Of a stretch of DNA of 6,103 nucleotides, positions 1 to 6,103 are shown piece after piece. The first letter of the stretch is position 1. Each line of letters begins with the position of its first letter. Where the stretch lies: NCBI GenBank assembly GCA_002389505.1, contig DGPA01000035.1, forward strand, positions 1 through 6,103, in the 5' to 3' direction. The stretch is from Halieaceae bacterium UBA4452 (GTDB lineage: Bacteria > Pseudomonadota > Gammaproteobacteria > Pseudomonadales > Halieaceae). Position numbers and translations under genes: made by a program. The notes under the pieces were generated by a model, which saw nothing but the letters and a program-made list of their open reading frames with translations, was not told the origin of the DNA and did not search any database.

Positions 1-531
1 ATTCTTCAGGTTAAATTGTAAGCAGCGGGAGAGTACAGTGGCCGGTAATTTTTGAGGATCGGTAGTGGCCAGCAGAAATTTGGCGTGCGGTGGTGGTTCC
101 TCGAGCGTTTTTAGCAGAGCATTGAAACTGTGATTCGACAGCATGTGCACTTCATCGATGAGATAAATCTTAAACCGTGATCGAGAGGGCGCGTACTGCA
201 CGTTCTCAAGCAACTCTCGGGTATCTTCGACTTTTGTGCGCGAGGCGGCGTCTACTTCCAATAGATCGATCGATCGTCCCTCGGCGATTTCGCAGCACGA
301 TGCGCAGTCACCGCACGGTTCAGAGCTTACCCCCACTTCACAGTTGAGGCATTTGGCGAGAATACGAGCGACCGTCGTTTTACCGACCCCACGAGTGCCG
401 GTAAACAAATAGGCGTGATGCAGCCGATCGTGGTCCAGTGCATTGATAAGCGCACGTAGGACGTGTTGCTGCCCGACCATCTCCCGAAAAGTACCGGGGC
501 GCCACTTACGTGCGAGAACTTGATAGCTCAT
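1..531 (-). CDS. dnaX: DNA polymerase III subunit gamma/tau, N-terminal part (partial)
   Basis: This is the AAA+ clamp-loader ATPase of the replicative polymerase, which loads the beta sliding clamp and, in its tau form, ties the core polymerases together. Only the first 177 codons are present; the gene runs off the left edge. Seen in the translation: an N-terminus starting MSYQVLARKWRP, Walker A GTRGVGKT at residues 45-52, four zinc-ligand cysteines at 64, 73, 76 and 79 (the E. coli positions), Walker B DEVH at 126-129, the EEPP segment at 144-147, and the SRC arginine-finger motif at 168-170. The ATG at 529-531 is preceded by an AGGA at 542-545, ten bases away. The programmed frameshift or the tau-specific part would lie outside the window. 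SRP RNA lies just upstream on the same strand, a neighbourhood I recall from other bacteria. The identification is essentially certain. Confidence 0.98.
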   Translation of the reverse strand, partial: MSYQVLARKWRPGTFREMVGQQHVLRALINALDHDRLHHAYLFTGTRGVGKTTVARILAKCLNCEVGVSSEPCGDCASCCEIAEGRSIDLLEVDAASRTKVEDTRELLENVQYAPSRSRFKIYLIDEVHMLSNHSFNALLKTLEEPPPHAKFLLATTDPQKLPATVLSRCLQFNLKN

Positions 532-577
532 GGCTTTACCGTCCTGCCTCTTGCCCCACATTGACCACTAGCTAGGG

Positions 578-592
578 AAAGAAAAAATAAGG
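578..592 (-). terminator. T-rich tract after ffs, probable intrinsic terminator
   Basis: Immediately after the closing stem of the SRP RNA the minus strand reads CCTTATTTTTTCTTT. The RNA's own long hairpin followed by this U-rich stretch would act as an intrinsic terminator. Some readthrough into dnaX, whose start is about 47 bases further on, is possible because no clear separate dnaX promoter is visible in between. The role is inferred from the layout. Confidence 0.6.
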
Positions 593-703
593 AGGCGACC
601 TGAACAGCCACACCCCGGCACCCGAATCAGTAACTACCGTTGCTCCCTTCCGGGCCTGGCGGGGTTCACTACCTATCGCTGCGAGGGGACCGCTCAGGTC
701 ACC
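593..703 (-). ncRNA. ffs: Signal recognition particle RNA (4.5S RNA, small bacterial type)
   Basis: This is the RNA core of the signal recognition particle, which binds Ffh and targets nascent membrane proteins to FtsY and the translocon. On the minus strand the apical part reads CAGGCCCGGAAGGGAGCA. It contains the GGAA tetraloop (plus positions 648-651) and the CAGG/AGCA internal-loop elements that Ffh recognises, closely matching E. coli 4.5S RNA. The ends close with a 10-bp stem: GGTGACCTGA at 694-703 pairs with TCAGGTCGCC at 593-602, with one G-U pair. The length of about 111 nt fits the small type without an Alu domain. Mature ends are inferred from the stem. A 5' leader is likely, and the promoter upstream (about 725-765) is not clear. 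An overlapping open frame on this strand is a by-product of the RNA gene. Confidence 0.95.
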
Positions 704-806
704 ATAAAGACCCGTGCAACACACGAGGACGCCTAGTGTCGCGAAATCCCGAGAGGGACGCAAGCTACTGGGGATCGTCTTTGCGTAAATGCCAATAAAA
801 AGTCGC

Positions 807-836
807 TTTTCAGCCCTATTCGCCGGCGGGTAAATT
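807..836 (+). promoter_or_regulatory. Candidate sigma-70 promoter for the efflux operon
   Basis: TTTTCA (807-812) and TAAATT (831-836) each match the -35 and -10 consensus at four of six positions, with an 18-bp spacer. Transcription would start near 843, placing the palindrome at 850-870 just downstream of the start point, a usual position for a repressor operator. TTGTTA at 836-841 is another -35-like hexamer but has no good -10 partner. This is a weak pattern match, not a firm call. Confidence 0.3.
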
Positions 837-849
837 TGTTACGCTCACC

Positions 850-870
850 AATGTAAATGCAATTCACATT
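850..870 (+). promoter_or_regulatory. Palindromic operator candidate upstream of the efflux operon
   Basis: The two half-sites AATGTAAAT and ATTCACATT flank a GCA centre, and eight of nine positions are complementary. Outside them CGCTCA (842-847) is the exact reverse complement of TGAGCG (870-875), offset by two bases. Size, symmetry and position, 53 bases before the adaptor start, suit a TetR-family dimer or dimer pair. The best candidate regulator is the TetR-family protein encoded at the end of the same operon. The palindrome is seen directly; the binding partner is inferred. Confidence 0.6.
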
Positions 871-923
871 GAGCGACTGTGGACCTAACGAGACCGCAGC
901 CGCTCATCTTTGGAGTCGACTTA

Positions 924-2042
924 ATGGCTGTTGGTTTACTAACGCGAGGTTCTGTTGTAGCGACAGTCATCGCGCTCTTCGCTATTGCTGCTGCCACAGC
1001 ATTGATCCGCCTCAACAAGACCGAAACGGTGTCGAGCGATTCTCCACCACTACCGGTAACCGTCGTGCCCTACGAGCGACAAAAACACTACCTGCGCAAT
1101 ACGCGTCTACTAGGAATCGTGCGCCCAAAAAGCGACAGTGCATTGGGATTTGAAGTCTCAGGGACAGTGCAAACCATGCCCGTTAGAGCGGGTACCCGGG
1201 TTATCCAGAATGATGTCTTAGCAACCCTCAATACCGACAGGCGAATGGCTCAATTAGCCGCGGCGCGGGCGACCCTAGATCAAATCGACAGCGAGCGCAA
1301 ATTGGCGGGCTTGCAACGCCAGCGTCTGGCAGATTTAACAACAAAAGGCCTAGCTTCCCAGCAGGCATTTGACGAGGCGCGCCTCGGTGAGGAAGCTCTA
1401 CAAGCGGCACAGCGCGCCGCACTAGCTCGACTCCATAGCGCGGAGATAGACATTGACAAAAGCACCTTACGTGCGCCCTATGATGGCGTCATTGCCGCAC
1501 GACTCGTAGAGGAAGGTGCGGTAATTAACGCGGGCACCCCCGCTCTACGCCTAGTCTCCGACACCGGTTATGAAGCCCACATTGGCGTCCCACCCCAGTT
1601 AAGTACCCAGCTACAGATTGGCCAACAGTACGCCTTGAGCGTTGGCGATCAACGCTATTCAGTACCACTACAAACGATTCGCACCGATGTAGACCCCGCC
1701 ACGCTTACCGTGGGCGTCGTTTTCGGCCTCCCAGCAAGTGCAACAGTCAGGACTGGTAGCAGTGTTGCACTGACCATCAAGGAGATGATTGTTGTCGACG
1801 GTGGCTGGCTACCCCTGAGCGCACTGCTCGAGGGTGACCGAGGATTATGGAATATTTTAGTCGTCGAGCAAAACGACGGGGGATTCTTAGCCCAACGTGA
1901 GGTCGTTGAAGTACTGTATAGCACGGGCCAGCGGGTTTTTGTGCGCGGTACGCTGGGCGACAATGCCAACATTATTGCCACTGGCCTTCAGCGCTTGAGT
2001 CCGGGTTCTGCGGTCAGCCCGCAGGTCGGAGAATGGGACTAA
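924..2042 (+). CDS. RND efflux periplasmic adaptor (membrane fusion protein, HlyD/AcrA type)
   Basis: This 372-residue protein would be the periplasmic adaptor linking the RND permease to an outer-membrane channel. A single hydrophobic segment at residues 11-28 looks like an uncleaved signal anchor; there is no lipobox cysteine, so it is probably not an AcrA-style lipoprotein. Then come the first lipoyl half (about 73-103, with GFEVSGTV), an alpha-helical hairpin rich in Ala, Gln and Arg (about 104-178), the second lipoyl half with the family motif TLRAPYDGVIAARLVEEGA (from residue 181), a beta-barrel (about 212-285) and a membrane-proximal domain. I chose ATG 924 because GGAG at 912-915 lies eight bases before it and the anchor then begins near the N-terminus. 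An in-frame GTG at 879 would add 15 residues but has a poor ribosome site. The stop overlaps the permease start, indicating coupling. Confidence 0.9.
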   Translation: MAVGLLTRGSVVATVIALFAIAAATALIRLNKTETVSSDSPPLPVTVVPYERQKHYLRNTRLLGIVRPKSDSALGFEVSGTVQTMPVRAGTRVIQNDVLATLNTDRRMAQLAAARATLDQIDSERKLAGLQRQRLADLTTKGLASQQAFDEARLGEEALQAAQRAALARLHSAEIDIDKSTLRAPYDGVIAARLVEEGAVINAGTPALRLVSDTGYEAHIGVPPQLSTQLQIGQQYALSVGDQRYSVPLQTIRTDVDPATLTVGVVFGLPASATVRTGSSVALTIKEMIVVDGGWLPLSALLEGDRGLWNILVVEQNDGGFLAQREVVEVLYSTGQRVFVRGTLGDNANIIATGLQRLSPGSAVSPQVGEWD

Positions 2043-5000
2043 TGCTCGCTCGCCATCTTTTTAATCACCCGCGCTACTTGGCACTATTCATCATGGCCAT
2101 GATAGCCATCGGATTGACTTCCTACAATTCTATGGGTCGACAAGAAGATCCGACGATTACGCCATTTGTAGCAAAGATACAGACCTTTTTCCCAGGAGCT
2201 AGTCCTGCCCGGGTCGAAGCCCTTATTACCAAACCGATCGAGGACGCCATCCGCGAGGTACCCGAGGTTGATGAAATAACATCCACATCAGCCAGTGGAG
2301 TGTCGGTGATCATGATCGAGGTCGACTACCGCTTATCCTTGGCGGAGATCAATCAAGTGTGGTCAGAATTGCGCGATATTATTGCCTCAGAAGCCGCTTC
2401 TTTTCCAAAAAGTGTTCAAGCACCTACCTTTGATGACGATATTATTACCGCCTTTGTGAAAATCGTCGCCATCAGCAGTCGTGACGGCCGTGATATTCCC
2501 GCCTCGGTATTGCGTCGGGAAGCAGAATTATTTGCCGATGCGGCTCGACGGATTCCACTCACCAAGCGCGTGATGCTCTATGGGCTGCCGGAAGAAGAAG
2601 TCCTCGTCGAGATCGATGAAACGAAAATGGCGCGGCTAGGCCTTAGTATCGACAGCGTGAGGCAGGCGCTCAGAGCTGCTGACGCTAAAGCACCAGCAGG
2701 CAAACTGACGGGTAGCGGAAGTGCATTAACTATCGAATTAACCGGCGAATTCACCGATTTAGAGCGATTGCGGGCAGTGCAACTACGCGCCTTAGCGGAC
2801 GGTAGAGTACTGCGCTTAGACGACATCGCTTCGATTAGAAAAACGGAAAAATTGCCCGCTAGTCGCTACGCGCTCTCCCAAGGTAAACGCTCTATTTTAG
2901 TGGGCGTTGAAATGAATCAGGGCTACCAAGTCGATAACTACAGCTCTCGCTTCGATGCATTTTTAGCCGACTACCGACGTCAAGCGCCGGCAGGACTCAC
3001 CATCGACGTCAGCTACGATCAAAGCGGCTATACCGAGGAACGCTTAACGGGAGTCGCTAGCAATTTATTGATGGGCATCGGGCTTGTTCTTGTCGTCTTG
3101 TTAGTGTCCTTGGGCTGGCGTGCGGCTCTCGTGGTGGCCGTTGTTCTGCCTCTCTGCACAATGCTATCGATGATAGCTCTGCTACAGTTCGAGGTGCCTA
3201 TTCATCAAATGTCACTAACTGGTCTGGTGGTCGCACTCGGATTACTAGTGGATGGCTCGATTGTAATGGCGGACGAAGTACGTAAACGTCTTCTAGAAGG
3301 TCTAAAGCCTGTTGAAGCAATGGCTGGCGCCGTCACTCGGCTGCGGGTGCCACTCATTTCCTCCACGATTACCACCGTACTCGCGTTCCTACCGATGGCG
3401 ATACTGAAAGGTCCCGCCGGCGATTTTCTTGGCTCGATAGCCATATCTGTCATTGTTATGCTGGTCTCATCGATGTTTTTAGCGCTGACGGTCACACCGG
3501 TTCTCGCAGCGCGCTGGTTACCCAGTGGCATCACGTCGGCAACGCCGCGCTGGTGGCAGGCAGGATGGGTGACGCCAAGGGTACGCTCTTGTTTTATTCG
3601 AACCCTCGACTGGTCTATGCGCCACCCCATTGGCGCCATTGTATTGGCGTTGTCATTACCGATCACTGGCTTTATAACGACGTCCACGCTCACCAACCAA
3701 TTTTTCCCGGGCACTGATCGCGACCAGTTCTACCTGCAGATCACCCTGCCCGATAATGCGGCCATTGAAGATTCACTGAGTTTAGCTCACGCTATCGATG
3801 AGGACCTTCGTGCAGAACCCTTGGTGCGTAGAGTGGACTGGAGTATCGGTGAAAGCGCACCAGCCTTTTATTACAATATGCGATCTAACAAGCAGGGCAT
3901 TGCGGGATGGATGGAAGCGCTGGTGCTGACTAGGGACGAGGAACACACCGACACCTTAATTCGCCGACTGCAAAAACGCTTTGATGAACGTTATCGACAA
4001 GCACAAATTATTGTGCGCGGCATTGACCAAGGCCCACCCGTCGCCGCACCACTGGAAGTCTTGATCATTGGACCGAATATAGCCGAGCTAAAGCGCTTGG
4101 GTGCGTTATTTCGCCAGCGCCTGGGTTCCATTGCCGACGTAACCCATACCCAAATGTCCATGAAAACCGGCGCACCCAAAATCATGTTTGATCTGCATGA
4201 AGATAAACTTAGACGGGTGGGACTGGAGCGCAATGGGGTGGCTGATACCATCGATGCTGCCTTGCGTGGACGGCTAGGGGGCGAATTGTTAGAGGATACC
4301 GAGCGACTCCCCGTCCGTTCGCGCCTCACTCGCGATGACTGGTCAACTGTCAACGCTGTTAGTAGCCTGCGAGTACCCATTGCCAACCCCAGCAATGGTC
4401 TCGCCGCAGTACCGCTCCTGTCCCTTGGTGAGGTGCGCCTGGTACCCGATGACAGTCCGATCTCACGTGATGAAGGCGAGCGCGTCAATCGAGTACAAGG
4501 CTATCTCACCCGAGGCGTCCTCCCCGAGGAGGCCTTAAAAATCCTCCAAAGTGACTTACAAAATAATCCTATTGCTCTCCCCATGGGCTACCGCTATTCC
4601 TTTGGTGGTGACGCAGACGAACGGGCGGGCGTAGTGAGAGACTTGCAGTCCCCCATGGGCATGATCGTCGTTGGGCTCATAGCCACCATTTTGCTCACGT
4701 TCAATTCCTGGCGACTCACCGCAGTGGCGCTTCTCGTCTGCCTCTGCTCCTTTGGGTTGAGTTTTCTAGCGCTGGCTATTTTCCGCTACCCGTTAGGTAT
4801 TCAAGCGCTCATTGGCGTCATTGGCTCAATAGGGGTGTCGATTAATGCAGCGATCATTATTCTCACTGCATTGCAACAAGATACCGGTGCCAGCCACGGC
4901 GATATCTCCGCCATTCGCCAAGTGGTGCTCGACGCCAGTCGGCACATTGTATCGACCACGGTGACCACTTTCGGTGGTTTCCTTCCGTTGATTCTTGAAG

Positions 5001-5158
5001 GCAGTCAATTTTGGCCACCCTTCGCCATGGCCATTGCGGGTGGTGTTTTATTATCGACCGTGATTTCGTTTTATTTAGTGCCGCCCCTATTTCTCCTGAC
5101 ACTATCTCAACGTGCGCAGCTACCGGGAGACGTTAACTCCATTGCCGGGGGCAGATAA
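2033..5158 (+). CDS. RND efflux permease, AcrB/HAE1-like subunit
   Basis: This 1041-residue inner-membrane transporter should export small molecules using the proton gradient, as a trimer with the adaptor encoded just upstream. It has the duplicated RND plan: TM1 at about 12-30, first periplasmic porter region, TM2-6 at about 345-495, TM7 at about 535-555, second porter region, and TM8-12 at about 877-1025. Recognisable family stretches include FFPGASPARVEALITKPIEDAI near the N-terminus and GLLVDGSIVMADE in TM4. AcrB Asp407 is retained as Asp407, but Asp408 is Gly408. In TM10 AcrB Lys940 aligns with Asn938 (GVSINAAII), while the TM11 threonine is kept as Thr975. CusA-type metal pumps also lack the second Asp, so a drug or lipid substrate is likely but not proven. 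ATG 2033 has AGG at 2023-2025; an alternative in-frame ATG at 2042 forms a TAATG junction with the adaptor stop and would lose three residues. Confidence 0.93.
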   Translation: MGLMLARHLFNHPRYLALFIMAMIAIGLTSYNSMGRQEDPTITPFVAKIQTFFPGASPARVEALITKPIEDAIREVPEVDEITSTSASGVSVIMIEVDYRLSLAEINQVWSELRDIIASEAASFPKSVQAPTFDDDIITAFVKIVAISSRDGRDIPASVLRREAELFADAARRIPLTKRVMLYGLPEEEVLVEIDETKMARLGLSIDSVRQALRAADAKAPAGKLTGSGSALTIELTGEFTDLERLRAVQLRALADGRVLRLDDIASIRKTEKLPASRYALSQGKRSILVGVEMNQGYQVDNYSSRFDAFLADYRRQAPAGLTIDVSYDQSGYTEERLTGVASNLLMGIGLVLVVLLVSLGWRAALVVAVVLPLCTMLSMIALLQFEVPIHQMSLTGLVVALGLLVDGSIVMADEVRKRLLEGLKPVEAMAGAVTRLRVPLISSTITTVLAFLPMAILKGPAGDFLGSIAISVIVMLVSSMFLALTVTPVLAARWLPSGITSATPRWWQAGWVTPRVRSCFIRTLDWSMRHPIGAIVLALSLPITGFITTSTLTNQFFPGTDRDQFYLQITLPDNAAIEDSLSLAHAIDEDLRAEPLVRRVDWSIGESAPAFYYNMRSNKQGIAGWMEALVLTRDEEHTDTLIRRLQKRFDERYRQAQIIVRGIDQGPPVAAPLEVLIIGPNIAELKRLGALFRQRLGSIADVTHTQMSMKTGAPKIMFDLHEDKLRRVGLERNGVADTIDAALRGRLGGELLEDTERLPVRSRLTRDDWSTVNAVSSLRVPIANPSNGLAAVPLLSLGEVRLVPDDSPISRDEGERVNRVQGYLTRGVLPEEALKILQSDLQNNPIALPMGYRYSFGGDADERAGVVRDLQSPMGMIVVGLIATILLTFNSWRLTAVALLVCLCSFGLSFLALAIFRYPLGIQALIGVIGSIGVSINAAIIILTALQQDTGASHGDISAIRQVVLDASRHIVSTTVTTFGGFLPLILEGSQFWPPFAMAIAGGVLLSTVISFYLVPPLFLLTLSQRAQLPGDVNSIAGGR

Positions 5159-5162
5159 TTCT

Positions 5163-5834
5163 ATGAACCAAGCCATAAAAAATTATCATCACGGTAATCT
5201 TCGTAATGCGCTCATTACTTCTGCAGCACGGATCATTGAAGCGCAGGGCTCCCTTGAGTTTAGTATCACTGACGCAGCTCGACAGGCAGGCGTTAGCGTT
5301 GGCGCGCCCTATCGACATTTTAATGACAAAGAAGACCTGCTTCGAAGCGTAAGAGATCTGGCCTTTATCGGTTTGGCTGAGACGGTAGAGCACACCCTGC
5401 AGCGGGACGAGTTTCCGGCCGGTTCAGTGACCATGATTGTCGCCTTAGGACACAGCTACCTAGCTTATGCTCGGGAAAAACGCGCATTTTTTAGCCTCAT
5501 GTGGGAGGATCGCGGCGACACAGAAGAGCGCCGTTTAGTCGCGCACCAAAAACGCAGCGGCTTTGATGGATTAGCCGACTCAGTGGCGGCTTATTGTGAT
5601 CAGATTACGCCACTCGCGACCGGCGCTCCCAGAAGCGGCGACGATCCGATGGCCCTGTCTGTGGCCACCCAGCTGTGGGCAGTAGCGCACGGCATCGCCA
5701 CCCTAGAGCACAATGGCATGCTGGATTTATTCAATCAAGCATCCACCGCCGAACAAGTACTGGAAGCCAGCACGCGGGCGTTACTCAAAGGCCTGCGGGT
5801 TGATCACTCTGGCGCAGAGCTCAGCGACGGATAA
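5163..5834 (+). CDS. TetR/AcrR-family repressor with WHG-type C-terminal domain
   Basis: This 223-residue regulator is probably the local repressor of the efflux operon. The N-terminus carries the family signature YHHGNLR (residues 8-14), followed by the helix-turn-helix at about 33-55 (ITDAARQAGVSVGAPYRHF) and then a ligand-binding region. LWAVAHGIATLE from residue 171 (Trp172, His176, Gly177) matches the WHG motif that names this C-terminal domain class. I chose ATG 5163 because family members begin close to YHHGNLR. A GTG at 5112 would add 17 unrelated residues and overlap the permease gene. It begins four bases after the permease stop, with a G-rich GGGGG at 5147-5151 as a possible but distant ribosome site. 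The arrangement suggests autoregulation through the palindrome at 850-870. The ligand cannot be read from sequence. Confidence 0.92.
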   Translation: MNQAIKNYHHGNLRNALITSAARIIEAQGSLEFSITDAARQAGVSVGAPYRHFNDKEDLLRSVRDLAFIGLAETVEHTLQRDEFPAGSVTMIVALGHSYLAYAREKRAFFSLMWEDRGDTEERRLVAHQKRSGFDGLADSVAAYCDQITPLATGAPRSGDDPMALSVATQLWAVAHGIATLEHNGMLDLFNQASTAEQVLEASTRALLKGLRVDHSGAELSDG

Positions 5835-5850
5835 ACATACGTCAACTTTC

Positions 5851-5905
5851 TCACCCTATTGAGTCGCTGCTATCCATGTCGATCACCTGCGCCACCCTAG
5901 GGTGA
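5851..5905 (+). repeat. Inverted repeats downstream of the repressor gene
   Basis: TCACCCTA (5851-5858) and TAGGGTGA (5898-5905) are perfect reverse complements separated by 39 bases. The second arm also sits inside a perfect 12-bp palindrome, CACCCTAGGGTG (5893-5904), and ATCACC (5882-5887) pairs with GGTGAT (5901-5906), so several hairpins compete. No T-run follows directly (a T7 tract occurs only at 5957-5963), so this is not a standard intrinsic terminator. It may end the operon's transcript, protect its 3' end, or be a protein site. Confidence 0.45.
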
Positions 5906-6027
5906 TAGTGCTGCACCGCCGGCACCTTGCAACCCAGCAGAAAACGCTCATTACCCTTTTTTTGTCAATATTGAGCGGCGTCTAGCGGCATAAATGGTCA
6001 GTTCAGTGGCGCCTACTGAGTGGCCTG

Positions 6028-6036
6028 TGGCATACT
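6028..6036 (+). promoter_or_regulatory. Possible extended -10 of the tRNA-Arg promoter
   Basis: TGGCATACT is a TG-N-hexamer extended -10 in which four of six hexamer bases match TATAAT. It would start transcription near 6043, about four bases before the tRNA 5' end, and is followed by a CG-rich stretch as in many stable-RNA promoters. No good -35 hexamer lies at the usual spacing. This is tentative; the tRNA might instead be read from a longer transcript. Confidence 0.3.
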
Positions 6037-6046
6037 CTCGCTCGTT

Positions 6047-6103
6047 CCGCTCGTAGCACAACCGGATAGTGCAACGGCCTTCTAAGCCGTAGGTTGCAGG
6101 TTC
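6047..6103 (+). tRNA. tRNA-Arg, anticodon TCT (partial at the right edge)
   Basis: This tRNA reads AGA codons. Seen: T8-A9 at 6054-6055, D stem GCAC/GTGC (6056-6059 and 6069-6072), anticodon stem ACGGC/GCCGT (6074-6078 and 6086-6090) with loop CTTCTAA and anticodon TCT at 6081-6083, variable loop AGGTT, and the start of the T arm, GCAGG then TTC. The core closely matches E. coli tRNA-Arg(UCU). The 3' half of the acceptor stem, which would fix the exact 5' end, lies outside the window. By spacing the first base is C6047, less common than G. Confidence 0.9.

Noticed and set aside
264..275. Three back-to-back GATC sites
   Set aside because: They lie within conserved dnaX coding sequence (around the ArgSerIleAsp codons), so a regulatory Dam cluster is not supported.
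568..575. CTAGCTAG palindrome between ffs and dnaX
   Set aside because: It is only 8 bp with no partner site, too short to call an operator.
572..763. 63-codon open frame on the minus strand
   Set aside because: It runs through the SRP RNA gene, whose structure explains the sequence.
733..763. Possible ffs promoter (CACTAG -10 with TTGCGT -35 on the minus strand)
   Set aside because: The -10 would give a leader of about 24 nt, but both hexamers are poor and the spacer is 19 bp, so no firm call.
798..810. AAAAG-TCG-CTTTT mini-hairpin
   Set aside because: A 5-bp A/T-rich stem in an intergenic region is easily due to chance and is not followed by a convincing terminator context.
3205..3714. 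169-codon minus-strand open frame inside the permease gene
   Set aside because: It is antisense to conserved RND membrane segments and shows no domain of its own; the same applies to the 165-codon frame at 3991-4488.

Overview
The window looks like chromosomal DNA from a gammaproteobacterium, possibly a marine or environmental lineage. The evidence is a gamma-type dnaX with the E. coli zinc-ligand spacing, a short 4.5S-type SRP RNA directly upstream of dnaX, a moderate-GC codon mix, and a tRNA-Arg(UCU) close to the E. coli form. The species cannot be named from this sequence. Three core genes (dnaX, ffs, tRNA-Arg) flank a three-gene drug-efflux-type operon.

Layout. On the minus strand, 1-531 is the start of dnaX (177 codons, running off the left edge), and 593-703 is the SRP RNA gene ffs, upstream of dnaX and in the same direction. 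From about 772 to 923 there is a divergent intergenic region with a candidate promoter and a clear palindrome (850-870). On the plus strand follow a membrane fusion (periplasmic adaptor) protein at 924-2042, an RND permease at 2033-5158 whose start overlaps the adaptor's end, and a TetR-family repressor at 5163-5834, four bases after the permease. A structured noncoding spacer (5835-6046) leads to a tRNA-Arg(UCU) cut by the right edge.

How the genes work together. The adaptor and permease should form the inner-membrane and periplasmic parts of a tripartite pump. No outer-membrane channel gene lies in the window, so a TolC-type partner would be encoded elsewhere. The TetR protein, the last gene of the operon, is the obvious candidate to bind the palindrome in front of the adaptor gene, which would make the operon self-repressing and inducible by a pump substrate.

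The window is mostly ordinary, and I found no new kind of system. The points most worth a second look are the non-canonical proton-relay residues of the permease (Asp407 kept, but Gly408 and Asn938 where AcrB has Asp408 and Lys940), the palindromic operator candidate, and the inverted repeats and short open frame downstream of the repressor gene.
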